From Plecoglossus altivelis (Eukaryota > Chordata > Actinopteri > Osmeriformes > Plecoglossidae), in NCBI GenBank assembly GCA_036571765.1, contig BROE01000022.1:18301404-18365403 (forward strand): a stretch of 64,000 nt of DNA. Reading direction: 5' to 3'. The notes beneath the pieces are model-generated. The model was given only the letters and a program-made list of their open reading frames with translations. It did not search any database and was not told where the DNA came from. A program made the translations under genes and the position numbers. Positions 1 through 14,200 of this stretch are shown here, in pieces; position 1 is the first letter of the stretch; each line of letters opens with the position of its first letter.

Positions 1-3000
1 TAGACAGAGCCCCACAGGCAGAAGCGATGCCCTCGGATGATGATGATGACTGAGGCGTTGATCAGCAGGAAGATGCCAGTTGCAGCACCACAGTGTTGGG
101 AGTGCTGGGAAGACGAACATGAAGGAGCACGATCAGACTGTGACACACCAGAATCTCAGGATGCGCATTATATGCCACTGCTAACACTATATATCCCTCA
201 TATCTATGATATTACGGAGAAAATATCAAAAGTAAACAGTATATATCTCTATATAGATATATCTATTTGTGAATGAAAGGGCAGATAACCCTGGCAGTCC
301 CTTGTGTTGGGGATGAGAGTGTTGTTGGGAGACAGAGACCCACCAGAACACACATGAGAGTGTTGTTGGGAGACAGTGACTCACCAGAACACACTCACAG
401 ACGCCCTGCTGCTTGCAGCAAAGCCCTTTGAGGCAAACGAAGGCTCCGCACACCAGGCACAGCGCAGGGTCCTTTGGCACCTTTCTGCAGGCGGAGCAAC
501 CTTTCCTGTGGTAGTACTGGAAGATGGTGTTGTAGTTGTCGGGTAGCTGCAGGAGATGGGGCGGAGCCCACTGAGGGTCCTGGACCAGCAGAGTCTAGGA
601 GAGCCCAGTCACAACAACACAGTCAGCATTATGCTAGGCTAAGCACAGATATTTAATTTTGTACTGGAAATACAACTATATCTTGCGTTGTTTGTTGTCG
701 TTTGTCTTTTGCCTGCACTGTTGTATGTCTGTACTTCTGTAGCACCGTGGCTCTGTGAGGCACGACCTTTCGTTCCACTGTATGCACCCGCATGTAGCGG
801 AATGACAATAAAGCACAACTTGAACTTGAAACCTTTGATGTACGCTGTGACTATGGTTAGTCTAAAGGAGGAGAGGTCTATTACAACAGGATTCATTATA
901 CATGTAGAAAAACGTAAATACAATGTTTTGAGCAACATGTACCGACGTACAAAGCGGTTCTGGTTTGGGTTAGCATGGCTGAAGGATCAGACACAGTAAT
1001 AAACTGGACCCGAGTGTGACCTACAACATGCCCTGCCTGGAAGGGCAACGTCTCTGTAGCAAATGATCTGCCAATCACAGCGAATAAGAGCGAAATCTCT
1101 CGTCCTCTTTATTACCCATGATGCCTCAGTATACTTGAGGTCCTCTCTACTTCCTTGACGACGCCCTAGTTACCACTACTTCAGTTGACCACTTCACTGA
1201 TCTTCACTGCCACTAGAAGCAGTGGGCATCCACAGATTTAACAGCAAGACGTCGAGGAAACATCAACGCTTTTGCATCATCTATTCACCACAAAACACAA
1301 ATAGGAATAGATAGCCTTGCTGCTAGCTATAAAAAAAGAAGATAAAATCGCGACATTTATTCAGCCTTCAATTGAATGAATCTTCCTGTTATCTGGTGTT
1401 TTGCTGTGCCTTCAGGTTCTCTCTGAGATCGTAAATAACAAGGAACCATCCAGGGGGAGCGTGGAAACAATCCAAATGGCCGATCAAAACAGAGTTTTCA
1501 TCAAGTGATGAACGACATCAAAAGGTCAATGCTGAATGACAGAGCAGGCAGAGAAATGCTTGACTTGTGCTGGCTATAAATCCCTAAGGCTCTGGTTACA
1601 GCCAGCCCAGCCTGACAACAAGGAGCTTCTTCTAAACAAGGCTAAAATATATCTGAAGATGTGTCAATACATAGTAGGAACATGGATGGACATGGTTGTG
1701 ACATGGACATGAGTCACCCAGCACCCAGAGGGAGGGAGGGAGGGGTCTGGGGGGAACCAGGAGCTCACCAAGGACTGCTCCGACTGGGAGTCCGACAGGC
1801 CGGTCACCTCAGAGCACCACTGGCTGATCAGGGGGAAGGCTCCCACTGCCCAGTCCAGACAGGAGGCACTGTTGATGGGGTTGGAGGTCTGGGGGGAGGG
1901 GGCTAGGAGCCCCAGACACACAGCCAAGGAGGAGAACTCCTCATCCTCCTGTGAACACACACACACACAGCAGGACGACATCAACATCACCTCCACGGTT
2001 CCAGTTTCTTAGTGGGACATTAACACTTGGCGTGTTTATTCGACGGCGTTCGTGAACAGGTCGAGATGGACATATACGAACGCTCCTGGTGTTAAACAAC
2101 CTCCGTTAAACTGATTTCATTGGTGGATTTGGATTACCTCACATATCAGAACATCGTCATTTAAAATAAAACAGTCCTCGTTTTAAGTAGCGGTGTCTCT
2201 GGAGCTTGCGGGCCAGGAGACGCTGTAGGGGGGGGGGGGGGGGGGGGCGAGGGAGCAGCCAGGGCCGACTGTGGAGACCTACCGGGCAGCCGGACAGGTG
2301 GTCCCCGTACAGGTGGTGCTGTAGGAGGCAGGAGAGGCGCAGGAAGGGCAGGCAGAACTGCTGGAGGCTGTACTCGATGGACTGGGGAGACCACACGCTG
2401 GAGCACAGCTGGGGGAAGACAGGAGCAGTAACGCCTCATCAATAACCTGGGAACAGCTGGCTGATAATGGGGTGATATATATCTCTCTCCGTGAGACGGA
2501 GGATATCTAACCATTGTGGCTCTAGGTAATGGCCAATTCATCATGCAAGGGAAAATAGGAAGACAGGGGGGAGGAATGCACAGACTAGCTACCGAGAGAG
2601 ATGCAGTGATAGATAGAGGAGGCCTACTTCTGAGTTTGTGGTTACTGGATCAGAATGCCTCGGAAGTGTTCATAAAACGGGTTGTTAGAACCGTGAGACG
2701 TACCATAGAAGGTTCCTCAAGGTTCACGTCGTACACGCTCCTCTCGCTGGAGAGCTCACTGATGATGTGACTGAGAAGAGCTTCGCTTGACTTCTCAGCA
2801 TTGCCAGCATTCTGCAGGTGTAAAGGAACCATACCACACACTTCAAACGATATGATACAGAAGGATTCTCAACCCAAGCAACACCCTAGCGAGTTACAGA
2901 TGATCCACAGTGAAGTTCTACAAGTAGTGTGAGAATTGTGTCTCCGATGACTCCGTAAGTACTCAGTCTATCTCACAACAATGGGCTGCGCTGTCTAATT

Positions 3001-5236
3001 CTAATTTATGCAGAACGAGCCTGGCGCGCAATAATTCTCTCCATGCTGTAAAATATCTGACCGTCGATAAGTACAGAGACATTACCGAATGCGTGTCCTG
3101 ATAAAAAAAATTCAACTGGTTTGACTAATATTTTATATGGGGGTGAAAAGCTGCCGGCATTTATCAAGTTGACGCTGCTGGAATTTAGAACAGCCGCGCT
3201 CTTATCCAGGCTGGCGTCCTCCGTCAAAGATTTATAGAAGAGGAATTTAATGTGTCTGGATCCCCTTCTCAGGACTCGGATCTGGGCCCCGCAACTTGCC
3301 GCCGTCTTTTATCTCGCGCAATTTAAATACGACGACATCCTCCCAAATATGGCCGGCGTTAACAATAAGGATCCGGGCTGCGTCTTAATGACAGCGAGGG
3401 CGGTATTGTTGAGGCTCAGCTGAGAGAGGATATTCAGTCAGGCCTGGATAATATATGGCAACATCCTTAAGGCAGCGGATTTTCTCTATTTGTCCGATGA
3501 CATTCAAACCAGTCGCTCGCTAATACAGATTTAATAGGCTGAAGCCGAATAGCCAATTAATGATGCGGTGGTCGGCAATCGCACGTTCACTGATAATGAA
3601 GATCGATATTCTCGGCCTCACATACAACATAAAGAAAGACTTTAATGGCTTATTCGATCTCCAAGCTGAAATCAAATACAGCAATTTAATATGGTGGCGC
3701 ATTCAGAACAGGGAGAAGCAACAAAGGCAGAAATACAAACACACACACACACACACATCCACACCCGCGTACACACACACACCCCCACCCGCGCGCGCAC
3801 ACCCCCACACACACCCCCACACACACCCCCACACACACCCCCACACACACACAGCAGTGTGAGGCCTGGGGAGAGGCAGGGGGGTGCAGTAGAGAGGGTC
3901 TGTGGTACCTTCTTCAGGGCTCCAGCGGTGCTCCAGGCCTGCCTCTCCTCGATGCTCAAGCGGCCTGACAAGGCAGCCAGAGCCTGGGTGTGCAGCAGGT
4001 TGTACAGCATCTTCACCACACACGTGAAGTGTTCTACATCAGAAACAACACGTTAAACACACACTGAACACCAACTGACATTCAGCACTGAGCCTCTAAA
4101 TCCACACAGAGAGGTAGGTTGTATGTAAATAGTAAAAACAAAGTACATTTCTCAGGATATAGAGAACCTGTTTGAGTTTAAGGGACCTGTTTGAAGGAGT
4201 GCACCTAACCTAAGCCTAAGACCACTGAGACGGGTCGTATACTCGTCAGAGAAACATGTTTCCCTGCTACCTGTGTTCCAGAAGGTTCATCAGAACACTA
4301 AAAAGGTTCATCAGAACACTAAAAAGGTTCATCAGAACACTAAAAAGGTTCATCACACACTAGGAGCAGACTTTCAGAGTGCTCCATGTGGCAGGTGAGG
4401 TGAGGGACAGCTCCTGGTTTAGAACCAACACTGACACAATGAGTTCCATTAACACACACACCCACGCACGCACGCACGCAGGCACGCAGGCACGCACCTC
4501 CCCCTGCTCCCCAAGAGAGCCCTAGTGACAGGTCCACTGCAACAGCTCATTGTCTTGTGTGACAGCGTTGCTTTAAAAGTGCACACAAACACCTTTACTG
4601 CCATGAAGGATGAAGTGTAGGGTCATTATGGGGCATGGCCATGCCTCCACTCTACTGGGGCCTGGCCACGCCTCCACCCTGCTGGAGTTTGGCCACGCCT
4701 CCACCCTGCTGGGGCTTGCCAAGCCTCCACCCTGCTGGATTTTGGCCACGCCTCCACCCTGCTGGATTTTGGCCACGCCTCCACCCTGCTGGATTTTGGC
4801 CACGCCTCCACCCTGCTGAGGTTTGGCCACACCTCCACCCTGCTGGATTTTGGCCATGCCTCCACTTTGCTGGAGTTTGGCCACGCCTCCACCCTGCTGG
4901 GGCTTGGCCACGCCTCCACCCTGCTGGAGTTTGGCCACGCCTCCACCCTGCTGGGGTTTGGCCACGCCTCCACCCTGCTGGGGTTTGGCCACGCCTCCAC
5001 CCCTCTGCTGTCCTCTCCCAAGCCTGTCCTGGCCTCCCTTCCTCATGCCTGGAGCGTTAATGAATCACTGATCACACCCGTCTCTCATCGCCATGCGGAT
5101 CAAAAAAATCTATCCTTAATGTCACAATAAGTGCTGTGATGATTCTTATTTTTGGCTTAATCAATTTGGAATTGAAAAAAGATACAAAGCCTATTTAAAG
5201 GGTAATGAGACATTGAGTGTGGTTTTCCCTGGCAGG

Positions 5237-5283
<47 letters not shown>

Positions 5284-8200
5284 CGGAGGGCTTGTCGGCT
5301 AACAGAGGACAGCCTAAGCTGCAGAGCATCACAGGCACTGCCTCTCCCTGATACCGCCCTGCTGTTGTTATGCTCTCTGGTACAGCTAGTGGGTTCCACC
5401 ACAGCAGCTTTGAAGCCCTGGGCTTCTTCTCCGTCCTCTGCAGTGGAAGAGTTTCACTCCAGCGCCTGCTGATTTCATGCTCAGACATCTTCAGGCTCCA
5501 GGCGTTCTCCTGGGATTAACCAGTTCAGTCATCACAGAAATGATCAGCTTTGTACGACCGTGTTCTCCATTAAACCTGATTGCTGCCATTTGGGTATCGG
5601 AGAGGGTGGCCCTTTCTCACTCCATCCTGTCCCTCCCTCCCTCCCTCCACCCTGTCCCTCCCTCCCTCCACCCTGTCCTCCACCCTGTCCCCTCCACCCC
5701 CACCTCGCTCCATCCAACTGTAAGGGGGGCCTGGACAGCAGGAGATCCTGCCAGCCCCTCCTCGTCTGGAGATGAAGGCCACATGAAGGAGAGCCCTCGT
5801 CCCCCTGCTCCTCCCCTCCAGCCACGCTCAGGCTGGGAACCTGCCCCGTGTCGCCTCCGCACATGATTAGGCCTGATAATGGCTCTGTCATCGCGGCCCC
5901 TGAGAGACCTACTGCCCCTCCCTCCCCTTCCCATCCCTCAGACCTGAAGCGCAGAGAGCCAGAGACTGACAGAGAGAGAGACAGAGAGAGAGAGACAGAG
6001 AGAGAGAGACAGAGAGAGAGAGAGACAGAGAGAGAGACAGAGACAGAGACAGAGACAGAGAGACAGAGACAGAGAGACAGAGAGACAGAGAGCGAGGAGA
6101 GCGAGAGCAAGAGCGAAAGAGAGAGAAAGAGAGAGAAAGAGAGAGAGACTGAGAGAGAGACAGAGAGAGAGGCTGCACCTTTGCGTAGTGGCTGGGGCAT
6201 GGTCAACACGAAGATGATCAGGAGAGAGGGGACGTCTCGGAACAGCATGGGCACCTCTGGACGCTCTTCATCCAGGCTACTGTGGAGGACACACACACAG
6301 AGCCATCAGTACACAGGCACTAACATTGAATTTCATCCATAAATGATCAACAGAAAAAATTATAGAGCACTTGGCTGTCCTACTTCTTTGAGTGTAAATA
6401 AAACCAGGTATGGGGTAGCAAATAACAGCAACACATTTTTTGAAACAACAATGTTTTTCTAAAGGCACTTCTATGTGGTCACATGTAGTTCATGAAGCCT
6501 TAATGCTCAGTGTTGCTAATGAAACATACGATATTACAACATCATAACATTGTATGCCCTTGCAATCTAGGTGCAGTGTGACTTAGGTATTTATCGGGGC
6601 ATTCAAATGAGTGGATACTACAGGTTACATCCACAACATGAACAACCGCAGACCCTGTTTATTCAGTAGGCGACAAGAGCAGAACCCACCGTGAAGATGA
6701 GTGATTAAACTGGCCCAAACAAAGAGCCACTTTCAGGTGCTTGTTAGAGGGCTTCCACTGAAGCCTTCATGGAGCGCTGGGAAGGCAAAGTGCAGCCCCC
6801 TCGTCTGTCTGACCCACTTCCTTAATGAAGCAGCAGCTACGGTGTGTCTTGTTGTCAACTGCCAACTCCATTTAAACTGCCTCCCCCCCACCTCCTCCTC
6901 CTCCCTCCTCCTCCTCCTTCCTCCGACTGCCCAGAGAGAGCTCTGGATGGTTCGGTCGGTTTTCATACGAGGTGAAAGGCACTTAGAAGAAGAATACGTT
7001 CCATTCTGAAGACACTCTCTCGTTACATCTGCAGGCAGAGAGCCGCTCCTGTGTTGCGTCATCAGCATGTCAGACAGACAGCTGTACTAGTCAATTATCC
7101 CAGACAAACCTAAATGACTCGAGAATCGGTTTGTATAGGGGAAAAAAAACCCCCCACTGTCTATTCAACAGTTACACATCTTTTAAAATGAATTAAATGA
7201 AAGTGTGTCTAGGCCACAGAACAGGCCCCTCCCTCTCTCTTCCCTCCTGTTTAAATAGAGCATCCCAACTGCCTAAGGACACCAATGATGGCAGATCCTT
7301 CTAATATCCCTAACAAGGTATTTTTAACACAAAATTGCTCCTGTGAGAGTGGAGCCTCGCTGTTTCAGCAGAAACAGGTACGGATGCTGTCTTCCACTGT
7401 TAACAGGAAGAGGACAGCTCGTTAACCTGGCTAACAGCGCTGACTGTTATACGACAGGTTTGCTGGCAACACTTCAGAATGTGGATCTTGACAATAGGAC
7501 AGTATTGACCGGTAAAAGCACATTTGACACACACAAAAATAAATCACCATTACAGTCAGAGGCAGGGAGATGTGAGGCAGGGAGGAGTGAGGCAGGGAGG
7601 AGTGAGGCAGGGAGGAGTGAGGCAGGGAGGAGTGAGGCAGGGAGATGTGAGGCAGGGAGGAGTGAGGCAGGGAGGAGGAGGCAGGGAAGGAGTGAGGGCA
7701 GGGAGGAGTGAGGCAGGGAGGTGTGAGGCAGGGAGGAGTGATGCAGGGAGGTGTGAGGCAGGGAGGAGTGAGGCAGAGAGATGTGAGGCAGGGAGATGTG
7801 AGGCAGGGAGATGTGAGGCAGAGAGATGTGAGGCAGGGAGGAGTGAGGCAGGGAGATGTGAGGCAGGGAGATGTGAGGCAGGGAGGAGAGAGGCAGGGAG
7901 GTGTGAGGCAGGGAGGTGTGAGGCAGGGAGAGGTGAGGCAGGGAGATGTGAGGCAGGGAGATGTGAGGCAGGGAGGAGTGAGGCAGGGAGGAGTGAGGCA
8001 GGGAGGAGTGAGGCAGGGAGATGTGAGGCAGGGAGGAGTGAGGCAGGGAGGAGTGAGGCAGGGAGGAGTGAGGCAGGGAGGAGTGAGGTAGAGAGATGTG
8101 AGGCAGGGAGGAGTGAGGCAGGGAGGAGTGAGGCAGGGAGATGTGAGGCAGGGAGATGTGAGGCAGGGAGATGTGAGGCAGGGAGGAGTGAGGCAGGGAG

Positions 8201-11200
8201 GAGTGAGGCAGGGAGGAGTGAGGCAGGGAGGAGTGAGGCAGGGAGGAGTGAGGTAGAGAGATGTGAGGCAGGGAGGAGTGAGGCAGGGAGGAGTGAGGCA
8301 GGGAGATGTGAGGCAGAGAGATGTGAGGCAAGGGAGAAGTGAGGCAGGGAGATGTGAGGGCAGGGGGAGTGAGGCAGGGAGATGTGAGGCAGAGAGATGT
8401 GAGGCAGGGAGATGTGAGGCAGAGAGATGTGAGGCAGGGAGGAGTGAGGCAGGGAGATGTGAGGCAGGGAGATGTGAGGCAGGGAGGAGAGAGGCAGGGA
8501 GGTGTGAGGCAGGGAGGTGTGAGGCAGGGAGAGGTGAGGCAGGGAGATGTGAGGCAGGGAGATGTGAGGCAGGGGAGGAGGTGAGGCAGGGAGGAGGTGT
8601 GAGGCAGGGAGATGTGAGGCAGGGAGATGTGAGGCAGGGAGATGTGAGGCAAGGAGAGATGTGAGGCAGGGAGGAGTGAGGCAGGGAGATGTGAGGCAGG
8701 GAGAGATGTGAGGCAGGGAGGAGTGATGCAGGGAGGTGTGAGGCAGGGAGGAGTGATGCAGGGAGGTGTGAGGCAGGGAGGAGTGATGCAGGGAGGTGTG
8801 AGGCAGGGAGGAGTGATGCAGGGAGGTGTGAGGCAGGGAGATGTGAGGCAGGGAGGTGTGAGGCAGGGAGGTGTGAGGCAGGGAGGAGTGATGCAGGGAG
8901 GTGTGAGGCAGGGAGAGGTGAGGCAGAGAGATGTGAGGCAGGGAGATGTGAGGCAGGGAGATGTCGAGGCGAGGGAGGAGAGAGGCAGGAGGAGTGACAG
9001 GCAGGGAGGTGTGAGGCAGGGAGGTGTGAGGCAGGGAGATGTGAGGCAGGGAGATGTGAGGCAGGGAGGAGTGAGGCAGGGAGGAGTGAGGCAGGAGAGG
9101 AGTGAGGCAGCAGAGGAGTGAGGCAAGGGAGATGTGGAGGCCAAGGAGAGATGTGAGGCCAGGGAGGAGTGAGGGCAGGGAGGAGTGAGGCAGGGAGGAG
9201 TGAGGCAGGGAGGTGTGAGGCAGGGAGGAGTGATGCAGGGAGGTGTGAGGCAGGGAGGAGTGATGCAGGGAGGTGTGAGGCAGGGAGGAGTGAGGCAGGG
9301 AGGAGTGAGGCAGGGAAGTGAGGCCCCTCTGATCCACGCCCTCCAGAGCAGTGTGTTGTGAAGGCGGGCCAGCAGAGATGGTTTGGCTGTGTGTTGTGAA
9401 GGCTGGGCGTCGGGCGGGCTATTCCGGTGCAGTGATTGTGACGGGGTCGTCTCGCTCTCTGTAGAGCACCCGGTCATTTGCCAGATGCGGCAATTATTGG
9501 TATCTATGGCAACCACACACGGTCTCTACTCTGTTTTTAGCTCCTCTTTGTCTGGAAGGAAAAGCTGTTAGGAGCCAGGAGGAGATGGCAGTGTTTAGAG
9601 AGAGGGGAGAGTGGCACTGTGATTACCCTGGGTGTGTGTGTGTGTGTGTGTGTGTGGGTGCGCGTCCGCCGCGAAGGCGTGCATGATGAGTGTGTAAGTA
9701 TGTGTGTGAGAGTGTGTATGCGCGCAACAAGACTGCAGTGCTTGAGGAGGCTGGAGGGCGAGGCTGGAGGGCGAGGCTGGAGGGCGAGGCTGGAGGGCGA
9801 GGCTGGAGGGCGAGGCTGGAGGGCGAGGCTGGAGGGAGGTTGTGTGAGGAGGCTGAGGTGTAGCGCTAGAGGTAGAGGCTGAGGGGTAGAGACAGGCTAG
9901 GGGTGGAGGTAGAGGCTAGGGGTGGAGACAGACTAGGGGTGGAGGTAGAGGGTAGGGGTGGGGACAGAGGCTAGGGGTGGAGGGGTGGAGACAGGCTAGG
10001 GGTGGAGACAGAGGTAGAGGCTAGGGGTGGAGACAGAGGCTAGGGGTGGAGGTAGAGGCTAGTGGTGGAGACAGGCTAAGGGTGGAGGTAGAGGCTAGGG
10101 GTGTAGGTAGGGGCTAGGTGTGGAGGTAGAGGCTAGGGGTGGAGACAGGCTAGGGGTGGAGGTAGAGGCTAGGTGTGGAGGTAGAGGCTAGGGGTGTAGG
10201 TAGGGGCTAGGTGTGGAGGTAGAGGCTAGGGGTGTAGGTAGGGGCTAGGTGTGGAGGTAGAGGCTAGGGGTGTAGGTAGGGGCTAGGTGTGGAGGTAGAG
10301 GCTAGGGGTGTAGGTAGGGGCTAGGTGTGGAGGTAGAGGCTAGGGGTGTAGGTAGGGGCTAGGTGTGGAGGTAGAGGCTAGGGGTGGAGACAGACTAGGG
10401 GTGGAGGTAGAGGCTAGGGGTGGAGACAGAGGCTAGGGGTGGAGACAGAGGCTAGGGGTGGAGGTAGAGGCTAGGTGTGGAGGTAGAGGCTAGGGGTGTA
10501 GGTAGGGGCTAGGTGTGGAGGTAGAGGCTAAGGGTGGAGGTAGAGGCTAGTGGTGGAGACAGGCTAGGGGTGGAGACAGAGGCTAGTGGTGGAGTGTAGA
10601 GGCTAGGCGTGGGAAGACCAGAGGCTAGGGATGGAGGCGGTGGAGACAAGAGGTAGAGCCGGAAGGGTGGAAGAAGAAGAAGAGATAGGCGGTGGAGGTA
10701 AAGGCTAAGTGAGGTGGAGACAGAAGACTAAGGGTGGAACGGTAATGGAGGGCTAGTAGAGTGGAGAAGGGCTAGGGTGGAGACAGGGCTAGGGGTGGAG
10801 ACAGGGTTAGGGGTTGGAAGGTAAGAGGCTCGTGGCTCGCGCGCACCCAGGGCCTTACGCGGTGCGACGACAGAGGCTAGCGCGGTGCGACGCCCAAAGA
10901 GGCTAGGCGGTTTGACAAGGATAGCAGTACGGGCTGGTGAGACAGGGCCTCAGGGGTTGGAGACAGAGGCTAGCGAGTGGAGTAAGAGGAGGCTAGTAAG
11001 GCGTGAGACCAGGCTAAAGTGGTTGGAGGGACTGAGAGGCTGGTCGGTGGAGACAGGCTAGGAGAGTGGAGATCACGCTAGGGGTGCGACAGCAAGGTAG
11101 AGGCTAAGTAGGCTAGGAGACAGAGGCTAGGAGGTGGGACAGGAGGCTAGGGGTGGAGACAGGCTAGGGGTGGAGGTAGAGGCTAGGGGTGGAGACAGAG

Positions 11201-14200
11201 GCTAGGGGTGGAGACAGAGGCTAGGGGTGAAGACAGAGGTAGAGGCTAGGGGTGGAGGTAGAGGGGTAGGGGGTGAGGGCCAAGGGGCTAGGTGTTGGAG
11301 TAAAGAGCTAGGGGTGGAGGTAGAGGCTAGGTGTGGAGGTAGAGGCTAGGGGTGTAGGTAGGGGCTAGGTGTGGAGGTAGAGGCTAGGGGTGTAGAATTT
11401 GCGTAAGAGGCAAGAGGCTGAGGGTAGGAAGAGGCGCAACTAGGGAATTGGGAGTAGAGGCGTAGGGGCTCCGGAGGACGGAGGTTTAAAAGGCTAAAGC
11501 GGGCTGTACCCAAAACGGCTAATTGAGGCTAACGGTGATGGTGACCAGCAGGTAAAGGCTACGCGGTGCGCAAACCCAACCGGTAAGAGGCTAGGTGTGG
11601 AGAATACCAAAGCGCCGTAAAAAGAGGAACATAAAGCGTGTGAGACCCAGAAGGTAAGAAGAAAGCTAGGGAGTGGAAAGGTACGCAGACTAGGGGGCAC
11701 ACTGGTACACAGGTAGGGGCCCTACCCGAAGAATAGAAATGAGAAGAGGTAAGACGGCTAGGGTAGTGAACAAAGGGATAAGAAGGATAGGGGTGGAGGT
11801 AGAGGCCACTCACTCTGCCTCTCTGCTGTGGCTGATCTGGGTGAGCCGGGTCCAGGGGTTGTACGCAGAGTCGATGCTGTACAGACGCATGTGCATGTTC
11901 AACACATGGAACAGCTGATCTGGAAGACAAGAAAACACACACACATGTTAATGTCTTCAATGTCAAGAAAACACACACACATGTTAATGTCTTCAATGTC
12001 AAGAAAACACACACACGTCAATGTCTTCAATGTCAAGAAAACACACACACGTCAATGTCTTCAATGTCAAGAAAACACACACTCACGTTAATGTCTTCAA
12101 TGTCAAGAAAACACACACACATGTTAATGTCTTCATTGTCAAGAAAACACACACACATGTTAATGTCTTCAATGTCAAGAAAACACACACACATGTTAAT
12201 GTCTTCAATGTCAAGAAAACACACACACATTGTCTTCAATGTCAACACTCTTCCTTGTGAGCTGTGTCAGTGTTGGAAACGTCTCATCCAAATCATGTTT
12301 GGAGGATGACAAAAGGGAAACAACATAACTACTAAGAGCCGGACACAGACGACAGAGAGAGAGAGAACGAAGGAGTGCGATTCGACCAGATCAGATGTCA
12401 CCCTTATGAAAGGACATTATGAAAGAAAATGTGTTCCCCTCTGGAACCATGTCTTCACTTTATCTTAATAGCTCAAAAACAAATTAACCTACTTTCCTGT
12501 TATAGCTCTGGTTCTAATGAACGCCGATTAAAGCTATAGGGAACAATGTGACTTCGGAAGAGTGCTCAGCTAAATCATATTTGTACAATTTTTTTTTTTT
12601 TACATTCAATCACTTGGTTGAAGAACAGGAGTATTCCTTCATTAGATGCTATCAGGTACACCGAAACAGACACCGAAACACACGTGTTACAAATCCGCTT
12701 GTGTCAACAGCCCTAACACCCACACACACACACCCCCACACACACACCCACACACACGCACACACACACACACTATTAGATGTTCTGTTTGCCAGAGAGT
12801 TATGACATCTGTAATGCACCAAAACAATACATTCACATCCAGTGCTGCAATATTGACTTCCATTTGAGTCAGCCAGCCCAAACCTAAACCAACACTGCCC
12901 TCTGCAGGCGGACTGAATGCACACTGCGATCATGCTAGCAGCACACCGCAATCATGCTAGCAGCACACCGTAATCATGCTAGCAGCACGCCACAATCATG
13001 CTAGCAGCACACCACAATCATGCTAGCAGCACACCACAATCTTGCTAGCATCCCCCTGCAACAAGGACCCCTCTAGCAGTTGTCAATGCTGCCAGCACTT
13101 CCCACTCCCTGACAGTAGCCTCCCACCTACCTCCAGCCCTGTGATATCTATCTGGGTCAGCATTCTATCAGAGCTCACGGCACTCGCCCTGATACCCTAC
13201 CCTACCCTACCACCACCCCCCCCCCCCCCCCCCCCCCGCCTTGCTTGTCATATTTTCCGATTACAGATGTGTAATGCCTGTGTGACCCATGGTGGGACCA
13301 GATTACCCAGCATAACTCTCCAACCCCCTCCGCGCAGTGTGGACAAGCACAATCATCAACCCAGACTCATCCTAGCAGGCTACATCCTAGCGCGCTACAT
13401 CCTAGCGCGCTACATCCTAGCGCGCCACATCCTAGCGCGCTACATCCTAGCACAGTACATCCTAGCACGCTACAACCTAGCGCGCTACAACCTAGTGCGC
13501 TACAACCTAGCGCGCTACATACTAGCACAGTACCACCTAGTGTGCTACAACCTAGCGCGCTACAACCTAGCGCGCTACAACCTAGCGCGCTACATCCTAG
13601 CGCGCTACATCCTAGCGCGCTACATCCTAGCGCGCTACATCCTAGCGCGCTACATCCTAGCACAGTACAACCTAGCGCGCTACATCCTAGCACAGTACAA
13701 CCTAGCATGCTTCATACTAGCATGCTTCATCCTAGCATGCTACAGTCTAAGTCTCCTTCTCTGACGCAGTGTGATCCCGAGACAGCGATCCCGAGAAGTA
13801 CATATTAACCCTCGCTGCTCAACTGACCATACCACTTGAAGGGTCTGCTGTGCACAGCTGATTTAACACGAGGAACTGCCAGCCAGCCAGCCAGCCAGCC
13901 CCCCTCTCTCCTGCCCCAGCTCTCTCCAGCCCCCCTTTCCTGCCCCTCCTCTCTTTAGTTCCCCCCTCTCCTGCCCGCCCTCTCCAGCCCCCCCCACCCT
14001 CTCCAGCCCCACCTCTCTCCTGCCCCCCCTCTCCAGCCCCACCTCTCCAGCCCCACCTCTCTCCTGCCCCACCTCTCCTGCCCTGCCTCTCTAGAGCACC
14101 CCCNNNNNNNNNNNNNNNNNNNNNNNNNNNNNNNNNNNNNNNNNNNNNNNNNNNNNNNNNNNNNNNNNNNNNNNNNNNNNNNNNNNNNNNNNNNNNNNNN

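Noticed and set aside
4573..5060. ORFs of 130-157 codons on both strands
   Set aside because: Product of the 27-bp minisatellite, whose unit has no stop in multiple frames.
5544..6342. 250-codon Ser/Leu-rich and Arg/Glu-rich ORFs
   Set aside because: Translations of the GA-rich tract; only the UBR3 exon 32 segment (6179-6276) inside is coding.
7474..9516. 680-codon ORF on minus and several 250-590-codon overlapping ORFs
   Set aside because: They are read-through of the 15-bp minisatellite. Peptides are pure repeats (LPHSS, LTPPC) in several frames, with no splice or codon evidence.
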